Notes: a model not told the origin generated them from the sequence alone. Counted from the stretch's first letter, positions 37,750 to 47,357 are shown. The stretch: DNA of 64,000 nt from Curtobacterium sp. 9128 (GCF_900086645.1 NZ_LT576451.1:2480001-2544000); one strand, 5' to 3'. Made by a program: numbers and translations.

Positions 37750-37865
37750 ACCGGTCGCAACACACCGCTCAGCTCCGCCGAGTGGCCACGTGCCGTCGCC
37801 GAATCAGATCGAGAACGACGTGTTCTGACCGCCCGGTGGAACGCACGCGGTGAGTCGTGACCGGT
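37750..37865. repeat. 116-bp palindromic element, copy B
   Basis: Same length, ends and inner motifs as copy A with many substitutions (for example CCGAGTGGCC for CCGAGCGGTC). Its right end overlaps the first base of the metallophosphoesterase stop codon, so it could act as that gene's terminator. Confidence 0.8.
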
Positions 37866-38824
37866 CAGCGGTGGACGGGGGAGAGGGGCACCGAATCGAG
37901 GGTGAAGACCGGGATGCTCGACGTGACCGGTGCCGGCTCGACCGCCGGAGGGATGACGACCCCGGCAGCGGCGAGTCGTGCGTCGGTCTCCGCGGCGGAG
38001 ACGGGCTCGCCCACGGTGGCGTACTGTCCGATCGGCACCACGGAGTGGACGACGTCGTGGCCGTACACGTGCACCAGGTTGAACGACTGCGCACCGTCCT
38101 GGCCACGGGTCCCACCGCGGAACTCGTTGAGGTCCTGGGTGTAGCACGTCGCACTCGCCACGGACACCGGGATGCCCGCGAACATGGCACTGGTCGAGTA
38201 GTGCAGGTGTCCTGCGATGATCGTCAGGACGTCGCTGCCCTCGACGACCTCCGCGAGGGCGCGCTGGTCACGCAGTTCGACGAGGACGGCGAGGTCCTGC
38301 ACGCTCGGTACCGGCGGATGGTGCATCGCGAGGACCGTGCCGTGCGGGGCGGGCTCGGAGAGCACCTCCGCCAGCCAGTCCAGCTGCTCCGGCGTGACGG
38401 TGCCGTAGTGTTCGCCGGGGACACTGGTGTCGAGCGTGATGACCCGGAGCCCGTTGACGTCGTAGACGAAGTCCACGGGCCGCTCGGTGGGCTGGAGTCC
38501 GAAGAGCTCCTGACGGAACGCTCCGCGCTCGTCGTGGTTCCCCATCGCCCAGATGACCTGGGCGCCGATGCGCTCGGCGGCCGGCTCGACGATGCGTCGG
38601 ACGCGGGCGTAGGCCCCCGGTTCGCCCTTGTCGGCGACGTCACCGGTGACGACGATCGCCTCGGGGCGGGTGCCGGATGCCTCGATCTCCTCGACGATCT
38701 GCGACAACCGTGCCGCCGAGTCGACGTCACCGTACAGATCACCGTCCGAGGCGATGAGGTGCGTGTCGCTGAGGTGGAGCAGGAAGTGGTTCGGCCTGGG
38801 GTGCTCGGCCGTCCGGGGTTCCAT
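37865..38824 (-). CDS. Class III cyclic-nucleotide phosphodiesterase-like metallophosphoesterase
   Basis: This 319-residue enzyme has the calcineurin-like metal motifs in order: LSDTHL near 20, VVTGDVADKG near 60, GNHDE near 95, MHHPP near 168 and GHLHYS near 207. Overall similarity is to CpdA/Rv0805-type phosphodiesterases that hydrolyse 2',3'- or 3',5'-cyclic nucleotides. It is cytoplasmic; the C-terminal 80 residues may form the lid. The true nucleotide is not known. A palindrome lies about 50 bp upstream of the start. The stop falls at the edge of a 116-bp palindromic repeat. Confidence 0.9.
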   Translation of the reverse strand: MEPRTAEHPRPNHFLLHLSDTHLIASDGDLYGDVDSAARLSQIVEEIEASGTRPEAIVVTGDVADKGEPGAYARVRRIVEPAAERIGAQVIWAMGNHDERGAFRQELFGLQPTERPVDFVYDVNGLRVITLDTSVPGEHYGTVTPEQLDWLAEVLSEPAPHGTVLAMHHPPVPSVQDLAVLVELRDQRALAEVVEGSDVLTIIAGHLHYSTSAMFAGIPVSVASATCYTQDLNEFRGGTRGQDGAQSFNLVHVYGHDVVHSVVPIGQYATVGEPVSAAETDARLAAAGVVIPPAVEPAPVTSSIPVFTLDSVPLSPVHR

Positions 38825-38875
38825 CGGGTTCTCATTCCGTTGGCGGGCTCCGCGAGGGCCACCCGTTCCAGATGC

Positions 38876-38897
38876 GTGGTGCAACACGTTGCCACAC
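38876..38897. promoter_or_regulatory. Candidate operator upstream of metallophosphoesterase
   Basis: GTGGTGCAAC and GTTGCCACAC form an inverted repeat (eight of ten pairs) about a two-base centre, 52 bases before the start codon. The bound regulator is unknown. Confidence 0.35.
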
Positions 38898-38958
38898 CGT
38901 CCTGGAAGAGTCCAGCACGTGTTGGTGAACCGCCCGTGAACTGGGGGCGGCGTGTCGG

Positions 38959-39714
38959 TCACGCTGCCGGAGACGCCTGGCCTGGTTCGGCGCCGCTCTC
39001 TGGCGGGACGTCTCGGCAGAACCGCTTGAACGGGCCGGCGAGATCGCCCAGACGCGCGGCGAACTGGGTGTCGGGCGCCTGTTCGAGCGCCTCGAGGTGC
39101 TCCGCGGTGAGGGCCTCGTCGAGCACCGTCTTCGTTCCCGGGTAGAGCGCGTCCAGCTTGGGGAGTTCCGAACGGAACTGCTCCGGTGCGCGGACGCGGT
39201 CCTGCGCCGCCGCGCTCAAGAACCGGACGCAGGTCGTCCGAGCCTCTGCGCGCCCGGTGAGCGGTTCTGCGTCGGGAACCCGCACGGACGGAGCGGCTAC
39301 CGACTCTGCGGACGACACGGGAGCGATGGTCTCCTCCGGGCCGATGACGAACCAGTCGGACCCGCGGATCAGGGCGCGATGCGCTCCGAAGGTGCCCTTC
39401 CAGTCCTGGAGGACCTGTGCAGCGGAGTCGTCGTGCGCGTACACGCGGACGAAGACCGGTTGGCCGTCCGGAGTGGTGCAGTCGACACCCCGCATCGAGT
39501 CCCAGAAGTACGGGTCGTCCGCCCACGAGACGTCCCCGTCGCACGCCAGGTGCGCACGCAGTCGTTCGACCTGCTTCTCGAGCGCAGTGGCCGAGGCGGC
39601 CGTCGGCGCCGGCCGTTCCGATTCCGATGCGGTACAGCCCGTCGCGCCGACGGCGACGGCCGTGGCCGCGATCGCGGTCGCGATCCCGGTCATGGTCCGT
39701 CGCCGTGGCGTCAT
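38959..39714 (-). CDS. Putative lipoprotein
   Basis: This 251-residue protein is unrecognised. It has a basic start (MTPRRRTM), a hydrophobic core and a lipobox VGATGC near residue 27, so it is probably lipidated and held on the outer face of the membrane. The mature part has further cysteines (LACDG, VDCTT, TTCVR, RFCRD), allowing two disulphides, and repeated helical stretches such as TAEHLEALEQ. It is coupled to the upstream secreted protein: its possible GTG start at 39720 overlaps that gene's stop. Confidence 0.75.
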   Translation of the reverse strand: MTPRRRTMTGIATAIAATAVAVGATGCTASESERPAPTAASATALEKQVERLRAHLACDGDVSWADDPYFWDSMRGVDCTTPDGQPVFVRVYAHDDSAAQVLQDWKGTFGAHRALIRGSDWFVIGPEETIAPVSSAESVAAPSVRVPDAEPLTGRAEARTTCVRFLSAAAQDRVRAPEQFRSELPKLDALYPGTKTVLDEALTAEHLEALEQAPDTQFAARLGDLAGPFKRFCRDVPPESGAEPGQASPAA

Positions 39715-39716
39715 CG

Positions 39717-40160
39717 TCACTCCCAGTTGATCGTGGAGCCGGTGGCGACGGCGAGCGACTTCACCTTCACCTGCTTGGCGCCGGCGACGTTGCCCCACAG
39801 GATCGTGGTGCTCCCGCCGTCGCCACAGCCGGCGCTCTGCCAGACGGGAGCGGTCAGGGCGTTGAAGCCCTTGCCCTGGACGCACGACTCGGTGTCGGAC
39901 GTCTTGGTCCACACGTACGTCACCGTCGTGTTCTTCGTCGTGCCGATGTAGTTGCACCCCGTGGATGCCCCCGACCAGCCCCCGCCGATCGGACCGACGG
40001 CGTTGCGCCACTTGCAGTCTCCGCTGAGCGGCGTGACTGCCGAAGCCGTGGCCGCGGACTGCCCGGTCGAGGCGTTCGCGGCAACGGGTCCCGCGAGAGC
40101 GAGGCCGGCGCCGAGGCCGAGTGCAGCGATGGTGCCGATGACACGAGACGTCTTCTTCAT
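39717..40160 (-). CDS. Small secreted cysteine-containing protein
   Basis: This 147-residue protein has a classical signal peptide (MKKTSRVIGTIAALGLGAG with cleavage near ANA). The mature part of about 115 residues has four cysteines and is rich in Gly, Thr and Trp, with VTYVWTKT-like strands suggesting a compact beta fold. GAGGGG lies six bases before the ATG. It forms a two-gene unit with the lipoprotein downstream. No family recognised. Confidence 0.75.
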   Translation of the reverse strand: MKKTSRVIGTIAALGLGAGLALAGPVAANASTGQSAATASAVTPLSGDCKWRNAVGPIGGGWSGASTGCNYIGTTKNTTVTYVWTKTSDTESCVQGKGFNALTAPVWQSAGCGDGGSTTILWGNVAGAKQVKVKSLAVATGSTINWE

Positions 40161-40216
40161 GGTGATCCCCTCATTCCGTTCCTCGCTCGTGCGAGGCGTA
40201 GAACCAACGTACTACC

Positions 40217-40233
40217 CCTGAACAGGTGTCAGG
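40217..40233. promoter_or_regulatory. Candidate operator CCTGA-N7-TCAGG
   Basis: The inverted repeat lies about 57 bases upstream of the secreted-protein start, within an AT-richer promoter region. This is a motif-level guess only. Confidence 0.3.
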
Positions 40234-40280
40234 TTGCAGATAACAATTTCGATATGTGCGCGCGTTCGGGTTACACGAAA

Positions 40281-40319
40281 CGACGAACGCCCCGACCTGT
40301 CTGGTCGGGGCGTTCGTCG
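40281..40319. terminator. Bidirectional hairpin terminator after qcrB
   Basis: CGACGAACGCCCCGACC and GGTCGGGGCGTTCGTCG form a perfect 17-bp stem around TGTCT, 17 bases beyond the qcrB stop. Confidence 0.88.
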
Positions 40320-40336
40320 TGTTGCGGGTCGTGTGA

Positions 40337-42028
40337 TCAGTGCTGGGGGGTACCGGCGCCCACCTGCGGGGCCTCGTGCGAGCCCTCCACGCCGTGCCCG
40401 TGGTGCGCGGCGTGCGCGGCGTCGAGCTCAGCCTTCGAGACCGGCGCGATGCGGTCCTCGAAGAAGAAGCGCGAGGCGCTCGCACGCATCTTCTGCAGGG
40501 GAGTGATCTGTCCCTTGGCGTTCGGACGGATCATCAACGGCTTGTAGTCGTTGAACTGCAGCAGACGCCAGCGCTCGTACTCGTCGAGCTGCTCGTGGAC
40601 CTCGATGTACTCACCGTGCGGAAGACGGACGATGCGGCCCGACTCGTACCCGTGGAGGACGATCTCGCGGTCCTTCTTCTGCAGCGCGAGGCAGACGCGC
40701 TTCGTGATCCAGAAGGCCACGAACGGACCGAGGACCGTCGTCGCCTGGATCACGTGGATCACCGAGTCGACGGACACCAGGAAGTGCGTCGCGATGATGT
40801 CCGAGCTCGCCGCCGCCCAGAGGCTGGCGTAGAGCGTGACGCCGGCAGCCCCGAAGGCCGTGCGGGTCGGCGCGTTGCGCGGGCGGTCGGCGATGTGGTG
40901 CTCACGCTTGTCGCCCGTGACCCACGCCTCGATGAACGGGTAGATGAAGATCGCGAGGATGAGCCCCACGAGCACCGCGATCGGGACGAGGATGTTGAAC
41001 GACACCGTGTAGCCGAACCACACGACCTCCCAGTGCGGCGGCACCAGACGGAGCGCACCGTCCGCGAAGCCGATGTACCAGTCGGGCTGGGTACCGGCGG
41101 ACACGGGGGACGGGTCGTACGGGCCGTAGTTCCAGATCGGGTTGATCGTGAACAGCGACGCGATGAGGGCGAGGATGCCGGCGACGATGAAGAAGAAGCC
41201 ACCGGCCTTCGCGGCGAACGCCGGGAGGATCGGGACACCCACGACGTTGTCGTTGGTCTTGCCGGGGCCCGCGTACTGCGTGTGCTTGTTGATCACCACG
41301 AGGACGAGGTGGACACCGAGCACCGCGACGAGGATCGCCGGCAGCAACAGGATGTGCAACGTGTACAGACGGCCGACGATCGCGGTCCCGGGGAACTCGC
41401 CGCCGAACAGGATGTACCCGATCCACACGCCGATGACGGGGACACCCTCGATCATGCCGACGATGATGCGGAGACCGTTGCCGGAGAGCAGGTCGTCGGG
41501 GAGCGAGTAGCCCGTGAAGCCCTCGGCCATGGCCAGCACCCAGAGGACGAAGCCGAAGACCCAGTTGAGCTCACGCGGCTTGCGGAACGCGCCGGTGAAG
41601 AACACGCGGGCCATGTGCAGCATCACCGAGGCGACGAACAGCAGGGCCGCCCAGTGGTGGATCTGCCGGACGAAGAGCCCGCCGCGGATGTCGAACGAGA
41701 TGTTCAGCGTCGACTGCAGCGCCGTCGACATCTCGACGCCCTTGAGCGGGATGTACGAGCCGTCGTAGACGACCTCTGCCATGGACGCCTGGAAGAAGAA
41801 CGTCAGGAAGGTGCCCGAGAGCAGGATCACGACGAAGCTGTAGAGGGCGACCTCACCGAGCATGAAGCTCCAGTGGTCGGGGAAGATCTTGCGACCGACC
41901 TCCTTCACCAGCCCGGAGATGCTCGTTCGTTCGTCGATGTAGTTGGAGAGCCCGCCGATGATGCGGGATCCGCGGTCCGGAGCCGGCTTGGTGCCGGTTG
42001 CGGGCTGCTGTGTCGTGGTGGTGGTCAT
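40337..42028 (-). CDS. qcrB: Cytochrome bc1 complex cytochrome b subunit
   Basis: This 563-residue membrane subunit carries the two b hemes and the quinol sites of the actinobacterial bc1 complex. Early spans hold HHWAALLFVASVMLHMAR and later LHILLLPAILVAVLGVHL, giving paired histidine ligands. PDWYIGFADGALRL and PPHWEV correspond to the conserved PEWY-loop region (here PDWY). The C-terminal 120 residues are a soluble extension rich in His and Ala, usual in actinobacterial QcrB. The start overlaps the qcrA stop (TGATG). Confidence 0.97.
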   Translation of the reverse strand: MTTTTTQQPATGTKPAPDRGSRIIGGLSNYIDERTSISGLVKEVGRKIFPDHWSFMLGEVALYSFVVILLSGTFLTFFFQASMAEVVYDGSYIPLKGVEMSTALQSTLNISFDIRGGLFVRQIHHWAALLFVASVMLHMARVFFTGAFRKPRELNWVFGFVLWVLAMAEGFTGYSLPDDLLSGNGLRIIVGMIEGVPVIGVWIGYILFGGEFPGTAIVGRLYTLHILLLPAILVAVLGVHLVLVVINKHTQYAGPGKTNDNVVGVPILPAFAAKAGGFFFIVAGILALIASLFTINPIWNYGPYDPSPVSAGTQPDWYIGFADGALRLVPPHWEVVWFGYTVSFNILVPIAVLVGLILAIFIYPFIEAWVTGDKREHHIADRPRNAPTRTAFGAAGVTLYASLWAAASSDIIATHFLVSVDSVIHVIQATTVLGPFVAFWITKRVCLALQKKDREIVLHGYESGRIVRLPHGEYIEVHEQLDEYERWRLLQFNDYKPLMIRPNAKGQITPLQKMRASASRFFFEDRIAPVSKAELDAAHAAHHGHGVEGSHEAPQVGAGTPQH

Positions 42029-43095
42029 CAGCGTGCACGCTCCCAGAAGGACGGGCCGACCGGTTCGTGGAAGTCGCTCTGCGCTACCAGGTACCCGTCG
42101 TCGTCGATCGCGATCGGAAGTTGGGGGAGGGGACGAGCCGCCGGTCCGAAGATGACCTCGCAGTTGTTCGAGACATCGAAGGTCGACTGGTGGCAGGGGC
42201 ACAGCAGGTGGTGCGTCTGCTGCTCGTAGAGCGCGACCGGGCATCCGACGTGGGTGCAGATCTTGGAGTAGGCAACGATACCGTCGTAGCCCCAGTTCTC
42301 GTGGCCCTTGGCCGGATTGAGGTCCTTCGGGTCGAGGCGCATCAGGAGGACGGCGGCCTTGGCCTTCTCCTCGAGCATGTCCTCCTTGTCGAGCAGCCCG
42401 TCCGGGATGACGTGGAAGACCGAGCCGATCGTGACGTCGGACGCCTTGATCGGGAGGCCGGTCGGGTCCTTCGTCAGGCGCGTGCCCTTCGCCCACATGG
42501 TGTGGCGGAGGAGCTCGTTCGGGTCGGCGGCGGGTGCGAGGTCACGCACGAGCACGATGCCCGGGAGCGGGAACGCAGCGAGGGCACCGATCATCGAGTT
42601 GCGGATCAGCTTGCGACGGCTGAACCCCGACTCCTTGTCCGCCAGCTGGAAGGCCTCGACGGCCTTCGCACGGGTCGCGTCGGAGCCGCGCGTGGGGTGG
42701 CGGTCCTCGGAGATCTCGCGATCGCTGACGAGCGACTTGGACCAGTAGACCGCGCCGAGGCCCAGGCTGAGCAGCGCGAGCGCGATGGCCAGGCCGAGGA
42801 AGAGGTTCCCGGTGCGGACCGTGCTGAAGTCGTCGGCCTTGATCGGGAAGGCGATGTACGCCGCGATCGACAGGACGCTCGCGACGATCGACACGTAGAA
42901 GAACGTGGCGACCTGGCGCTCGGCCAGACGCTGCTTCTTCGGGTCGACGTCGGTGCGGCGTGCGCGGTGCGGCGGCTCACCCGGGTTCTCGAACGGCTCG
43001 GCGGGCAGGACCGCGGTACCGGGTGAGGTCGTGCTCGTGCCGTGCTTCTCGACAGCCGAGGACGAGTTCAGTGCCTCGTCGTCGTGCTCTGCCAT
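42028..43095 (-). CDS. qcrA: Cytochrome bc1 Rieske iron-sulfur subunit
   Basis: This 355-residue Rieske protein has three membrane spans, the actinobacterial form (near 65-85, 100-120 and 170-190). The [2Fe-2S] ligands are in CTHVGC near 275 and CPCHQS near 295, the second followed by the FGPAARPLP proline loop. It moves electrons from quinol to QcrC. The ATG chosen has GAAGGGAA upstream; a GTG 27 bases earlier is possible. SRRKLIRNSMIGA before the third span resembles a twin-arginine-like signal, though the RR is followed by KLI. Confidence 0.95.
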   Translation of the reverse strand: MAEHDDEALNSSSAVEKHGTSTTSPGTAVLPAEPFENPGEPPHRARRTDVDPKKQRLAERQVATFFYVSIVASVLSIAAYIAFPIKADDFSTVRTGNLFLGLAIALALLSLGLGAVYWSKSLVSDREISEDRHPTRGSDATRAKAVEAFQLADKESGFSRRKLIRNSMIGALAAFPLPGIVLVRDLAPAADPNELLRHTMWAKGTRLTKDPTGLPIKASDVTIGSVFHVIPDGLLDKEDMLEEKAKAAVLLMRLDPKDLNPAKGHENWGYDGIVAYSKICTHVGCPVALYEQQTHHLLCPCHQSTFDVSNNCEVIFGPAARPLPQLPIAIDDDGYLVAQSDFHEPVGPSFWERAR

Positions 43096-43128
43096 GGTGT
43101 TCCCTTCAGTGTCGTGCGACACGGACGA

Positions 43129-43938
43129 TCAGTTGGACTTCGCGGTCAGCCAGACGGTCATCGCGACGACCGCCCCGAGTCCGAAGATCCAGATGAACAG
43201 ACCCTCTGCCACCGGGCCGAGGGCGCCGAGGCCGAAACCACCGGGCGAGGAGTTGTCCTGCACGTACTTGAGGTACGTGATGATGTCGGCCTTCTGCTGC
43301 GGCGTGATGTTCAGGTCGTTGAAGACCGGCATGTTCTGCGGGCCCGTGACCATGGCCTCGTAGATGTGCTTGCCGCTGACGTCCGTCAGCTTCGGGGCGT
43401 ACTTGCCCTCGGTCAGCGCACCACCGGCGCCGGCCACGTTGTGGCACATGGCGCAGTTGATGCGGAAGAGTTCCGCACCGGCAGCGGCGTCGCCGTCCGC
43501 ACCGTTGGTGAGCGACTCGGACGGGACCGACGGGCCGGGGCCGAGCGACGCGACGTACGCGGACAGGGCGTCGACCTGCTCGTCCGAGAACTGCGACGGC
43601 TTCTCCTCGGCCTGCGGGCCCTGGGCAGCCATCGGCATGCGGCCGGTGCCGACCTGGAAGTCGACCGACGCGGCGCCGACACCGATGAGGGACGGGCCCT
43701 CGCTGGTGCCCTGCGCGGAGAGGCCGTGGCAGGTGGCGCAGTTGGACGCGAAGAGCTTCTGGCCCTCGTTCACCTGCGACTGGCTCGATGCGGCGACCGT
43801 GCTGACGTTGTCGTCCGCGTTCGCCGTGGAGCTGAACAGTGCGTAGGCACCGCCGGTGGTCATCAGCGCGACGGCGATGAGCGACACGGTCGCCAGCGGG
43901 GAGCGGCGGCCCTTCTTGGACTTGGTTCTGTTGAACAT
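43129..43938 (-). CDS. qcrC: Cytochrome bc1 diheme cytochrome c subunit
   Basis: This 269-residue membrane-bound cytochrome has an N-terminal signal anchor (PLATVSLIAVALMTTGGAYAL) and two c-type heme sites, NCATCHG near 68 and NCAMCHN near 160. GRMPM and QNMPVF provide candidate axial methionines. One C-terminal span (GLFIWIFGLGAVVAMTVWL) follows. The two-heme form fits bc1-aa3 supercomplexes that work without soluble cytochrome c. Confidence 0.96.
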   Translation of the reverse strand: MFNRTKSKKGRRSPLATVSLIAVALMTTGGAYALFSSTANADDNVSTVAASSQSQVNEGQKLFASNCATCHGLSAQGTSEGPSLIGVGAASVDFQVGTGRMPMAAQGPQAEEKPSQFSDEQVDALSAYVASLGPGPSVPSESLTNGADGDAAAGAELFRINCAMCHNVAGAGGALTEGKYAPKLTDVSGKHIYEAMVTGPQNMPVFNDLNITPQQKADIITYLKYVQDNSSPGGFGLGALGPVAEGLFIWIFGLGAVVAMTVWLTAKSN

Positions 43939-43959
43939 GCGGTGGGTGCTGTCCGATTC

Positions 43960-44589
43960 CTACTTGAGAAGGTAAATGACTGCGAAGAGGCCGATCCAGA
44001 CCACGTCGACGAAGTGCCAGTAGTACGACACGACGATGGCCGTGGTGGCCTCCTTGTGGCCGAAGTTCTTGGCGGCGAAGCCACGGCCGAGCGTCAGGAG
44101 GAAGGCGAGCAGGCCACCGGTGACGTGGAGGCCGTGGAAGCCGGTGGTGATGTAGAACGCCGAGCCGTACGCGCTCGAGGAGAGCGTGACGCCCTCGTGC
44201 CAGAGGTTGGCGTACTCGAAGATCTGGCCGCAGACGAAGACCGCACCCATGCAGTACGTGACGAAGAACCACTCCGTCATGCCCCAGTCGCGCGGGTTCC
44301 AGCTGGTGCGGTGCACCTGGAAGCGCTCGGCGGCGAAGACGGCGAACTGGCACGCGAAGCTGGACAGCACCAGGACGATGGTGTTCACGGAGGCGAACGG
44401 CACCTCGAGCTTGGCGGTCTCGGTCGCCCAGAGCTCGGGGGAGGTGCTGCGCAGCGTGAAGTAGATCGCGAACAGGCCGGCGAAGAACATGACCTCGCTG
44501 CCCAGCCACACGATCGTCCCCACGGCAACGGGGTTCGGCCTGTTGAGGACCGTACCGCTGGCTGGTCTGGAGAGAGGGGTGCTTGTCAC
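43960..44589 (-). CDS. ctaE: Cytochrome c oxidase subunit III
   Basis: This 209-residue membrane protein has five spans. [35 protein letters not shown] and [19 protein letters not shown] are subunit III signatures. It belongs to the aa3 oxidase that receives electrons from QcrC. The GTG start is preferred: CATAAT ends seven bases before it, a leaderless arrangement. An ATG at 44598 overlaps that -10 element and is therefore unlikely. It heads the ctaE-qcrC-qcrA-qcrB operon; subunits I and II are elsewhere. Confidence 0.95.
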   Translation of the reverse strand: MTSTPLSRPASGTVLNRPNPVAVGTIVWLGSEVMFFAGLFAIYFTLRSTSPELWATETAKLEVPFASVNTIVLVLSSFACQFAVFAAERFQVHRTSWNPRDWGMTEWFFVTYCMGAVFVCGQIFEYANLWHEGVTLSSSAYGSAFYITTGFHGLHVTGGLLAFLLTLGRGFAAKNFGHKEATTAIVVSYYWHFVDVVWIGLFAVIYLLK

Positions 44590-44596
44590 AGGGTCC

Positions 44597-44602
44597 ATTA
44601 TG
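44597..44602 (-). promoter_or_regulatory. -10 hexamer CATAAT for ctaE-qcrCAB
   Basis: It is the best -10 match in the divergent gap to trpD, seven bases before the GTG proposed as the ctaE start. Confidence 0.5.
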
Positions 44603-44656
44603 GCCGAAACCTCGGACAGTGTTTTGCCAGGCAACTGGCGGGTCGTTCGAAAACAG

Positions 44657-44662
44657 TACGAT
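44657..44662 (+). promoter_or_regulatory. -10 hexamer TACGAT, leaderless promoter for trpD
   Basis: TACGAT ends seven bases before the trpD ATG and no ribosome-binding site is evident. It is divergent from the ctaE promoter about 60 bp away. Confidence 0.5.
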
Positions 44663-44669
44663 CCTGGGT

Positions 44670-45725
44670 ATGTCTGACGTTCTCTCCTGGCCTGCAGTGA
44701 TCAGCGCGCTCATGGCGCGCGAGGACCTCACGATCAGGCAGTCCACATGGGCCATGGAGGAGATCGTGCACGGTCGGGCCACCGACGCGCAGATCGCGGC
44801 GTTCGCCGTCGCCCTCCGCGCGAAGGGCGAGACCGTCGACGAGGTGGTCGGGTTCCGCGACGCGATCCTCGACGCGGCGGTCCCGCTGGACGTCGACCCG
44901 ATGGCGCTCGACATCGTCGGGACCGGGGGCGACGTCGTCGGCACGGTGAACGTGTCGACCATGGCGGCGATCGTCATCGCGGCCGCGGGCGTCCCCGTCG
45001 TGAAGCACGGCAACCGCGCGAGCTCGTCGAAGTCCGGGTCGAGCGACGTCCTCGCCGCACTCGGTCTCGACCTCTCGATGGACGCCGAGCACGTCGCCGA
45101 GACCTTCCGGCGTGTCGGCCTGACCTTCGCCTTCGCGAGCGCCTTCCACCCCGGCTTCGCGCACGCCGCCCCGGTCCGCCGGGAGATCGGCGTGCCGACG
45201 GTGTTCAACTTCCTCGGCCCGCTCGTCAACCCCGCTCGGTGTGAGGCGAACGCCGTCGGGGTCGCCCAGCTCGACCTCGTGCCGATCATCACGGGTGTGT
45301 TCCAGACCCGTGGCGCGACAGCGCTCGTGTTCCGCGGCGACGACGGCCTCGACGAACTCACCACGACCGGTCACAGCCACATCTGGGAGGTCACCGGCGG
45401 CCGGGTCACGGAGCACGACCTCGACCCGCGGGACCTCGGCATCCCCCGGGCACGGACGGAGGACCTGCTCGGCGGCGAGCCCGACGTCAACGCCGCGATC
45501 GTCCGGCGTGTCCTGGCGGGGGAGACCGGTCCGGTCCGCGACATCGTGCTCCTCAACGCGGCCGCCGGCCTGGTGTCCTTCCGGCTCGCGCAGGACCCGA
45601 CCGAGTGGGACCGTCCGATCCTGCACCGCTTCCGCGAGCAGCTCCTCGTCGCCGCCGAGGCGATCGACTCCGGCGCCGCCGAGCAGAAGCTCGCCGACTG
45701 GGTGACCGCAGCGCCCGTCTGGTAG
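44670..45725 (+). CDS. trpD: Anthranilate phosphoribosyltransferase
   Basis: This 351-residue enzyme joins PRPP to anthranilate in tryptophan synthesis. It shows [20 protein letters not shown] near 87, the PRPP/Mg2+ loop [17 protein letters not shown] near 113, and [21 protein letters not shown] near 157 with [10 protein letters not shown]. The length is standard. It is not in a trp operon; its place beside the cytochrome bc1-aa3 genes is common in actinobacteria. Confidence 0.96.
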   Translation: MSDVLSWPAVISALMAREDLTIRQSTWAMEEIVHGRATDAQIAAFAVALRAKGETVDEVVGFRDAILDAAVPLDVDPMALDIVGTGGDVVGTVNVSTMAAIVIAAAGVPVVKHGNRASSSKSGSSDVLAALGLDLSMDAEHVAETFRRVGLTFAFASAFHPGFAHAAPVRREIGVPTVFNFLGPLVNPARCEANAVGVAQLDLVPIITGVFQTRGATALVFRGDDGLDELTTTGHSHIWEVTGGRVTEHDLDPRDLGIPRARTEDLLGGEPDVNAAIVRRVLAGETGPVRDIVLLNAAAGLVSFRLAQDPTEWDRPILHRFREQLLVAAEAIDSGAAEQKLADWVTAAPVW

Positions 45726-45747
45726 GCGCGTGCGGCACCAGACCGAA

Positions 45748-45796
45748 GACGGGAGGCCCGGTGCCGGTTCATGGAACCGGCACCGGGCCTCCCGTC
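45748..45796. terminator. Perfect long hairpin between convergent trpD and glpK
   Basis: A 22-bp stem beginning GACGGGAGGCCCGGTG pairs with its reverse complement around a CATGG loop. It serves both convergent genes. Confidence 0.9.
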
Positions 45797-45815
45797 CGTG
45801 GAGTGGACTGCAGGA

Positions 45816-47327
45816 CTACTGGACGTCCTCGTCGACCCAGTCGAAGGTCTTCGTGACGGCCTTCTTCCAGAGGCGCAGCGTGCGGTCACGCTCCGCCGGG
45901 TCGAGCTTCGGCTCCCAGCGCTGGTCCTCCTGCCAGTTCGCACGGAGCTCGTCGAGGTTCGCCCAGAACCCGACCGCGAGGCCGGCCGCGTAGGCGGCGC
46001 CGAGCGCCGTCGTCTCCGCGACGACCGGTCGGACGACCGGCACGTCGAGGATGTCCGCCTGGAACTGCATGAGCTCGTTGTTGGCGGTCATGCCGCCGTC
46101 GACCTTGAGCTCGGTCAGGTCCACTCCGGAGTCGGCGTTGACCGCGTCGAGGACCTCGCGGGTCTGCAGCGCCGTCGCCTCGAGGGCCGCACGCGCGATG
46201 TGCCCCTTGTTGACGTAGCGGGTGAGGCCGACGATCGCACCACGGGCATCAGGACGCCAGTACGGGGCGAACAGGCCGGAGAACGCCGGGACGAAGTACA
46301 CGCCGCCGTTGTCGTCGACGGTCTTCGCGAGCGCCTCGACCTCCGGTGCGCTCTGGATGAGTCCGAGGTTGTCGCGGAGCCACTGGATGAGCGAGCCCGT
46401 GACGGCGATCGAGCCCTCGAGCGCGTAGTGCGTCTCCTGGTCGCCGAGCTTGTAGCCGACGGTCGTCAGCAGCCCGTTCTCGGAGCGGACGATGTCCGTG
46501 CCGGTGTTGAAGATCAGGAAGTTGCCGGTGCCGTACGTGTTCTTCGACTCGCCCTTGTCGAACGCGGCCTGGCCGAAGGTCGCGGCCTGCTGGTCGCCGA
46601 GGATGCCGGCGATCGGGACCTCGCGGAGCAGGCTGGACGACTCGACGTGGCCGTAGACCTCGGAGGAGCTGACGATCTCGGGGAGCATCGACTTCGGCAC
46701 GCCGAAGTCGGCGAGGATGTCGTCGCGCCACTGCAGCGTCTCGAGGTCCATGAACAGCGTGCGGGACGCGTTCGTGACGTCGGTCTTGTGGACGCCGCCG
46801 TCGACGCCACCGGTCAGGTTCCAGAGGACCCAGGTGTCGGTGGTGCCGAAGAGCAGGTCGCCCGCCTCGGCCTTCTCACGGGCGCCCTCGACGTTCTCGA
46901 GGATCCACATGATCTTGGTGCCGGCGAAGTAGGTCGCGAGCGGGAGGCCCACGATCGACTTGTACCGGTCCGTGTCGCCGTCCGCGAGCTTGTCGACGAT
47001 CGACTGCGTGCGGGTGTCCTGCCAGACGATGGCGTTGTAGACCGGCTTGCCGGTGGTCTTGTCCCAGACCACCGCGGTCTCGCGCTGGTTCGTGATGCCG
47101 ACCGCCGCGACGTCGTGGCGGGTGATGTCGGCGCGGGACAGTGCCTGGCCGATGACCTCACGGGTGTTGTCCCAGATCTCGGCGGGGTCGTGCTCGACCC
47201 AGCCGGCGCGCGGGAAGATCTGCTCGTGCTCCTTCTGTCCGGTCGAGACGATCGACCCGGAGTGGTCGAAGACGATCGCTCGGGTGCTGGTCGTGCCCTG
47301 GTCGATGGCGACGATGTAGTCGGCCAT
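45816..47327 (-). CDS. glpK: Glycerol kinase
   Basis: This 503-residue FGGY kinase makes sn-glycerol 3-phosphate. It has [15 protein letters not shown] at the N-terminus, [13 protein letters not shown] near 80, IVWQDTRT, and [18 protein letters not shown] near 405, with [13 protein letters not shown] near 445. All are glycerol-kinase-type. AAGGAG precedes the ATG. It lies 30 bases downstream of glpF on the same strand; the two form one operon facing the dha operon. Confidence 0.97.
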   Translation of the reverse strand: MADYIVAIDQGTTSTRAIVFDHSGSIVSTGQKEHEQIFPRAGWVEHDPAEIWDNTREVIGQALSRADITRHDVAAVGITNQRETAVVWDKTTGKPVYNAIVWQDTRTQSIVDKLADGDTDRYKSIVGLPLATYFAGTKIMWILENVEGAREKAEAGDLLFGTTDTWVLWNLTGGVDGGVHKTDVTNASRTLFMDLETLQWRDDILADFGVPKSMLPEIVSSSEVYGHVESSSLLREVPIAGILGDQQAATFGQAAFDKGESKNTYGTGNFLIFNTGTDIVRSENGLLTTVGYKLGDQETHYALEGSIAVTGSLIQWLRDNLGLIQSAPEVEALAKTVDDNGGVYFVPAFSGLFAPYWRPDARGAIVGLTRYVNKGHIARAALEATALQTREVLDAVNADSGVDLTELKVDGGMTANNELMQFQADILDVPVVRPVVAETTALGAAYAAGLAVGFWANLDELRANWQEDQRWEPKLDPAERDRTLRLWKKAVTKTFDWVDEDVQ

Positions 47328-47357
47328 TGGTGCTCCTTACGGGTTCGTTCGGTGGGT

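Noticed and set aside
40239..40250. GATAACAATT resembling a lac operator half
   Set aside because: A ten-base chance match in an AT-richer promoter, with no LacI-family gene or symmetric second half.
44590..44634. Upstream ATG starts for ctaE
   Set aside because: The ATG at 44598 lies inside the best -10 hexamer and the one at 44634 lies upstream of it; the GTG seven bases after the hexamer fits better.
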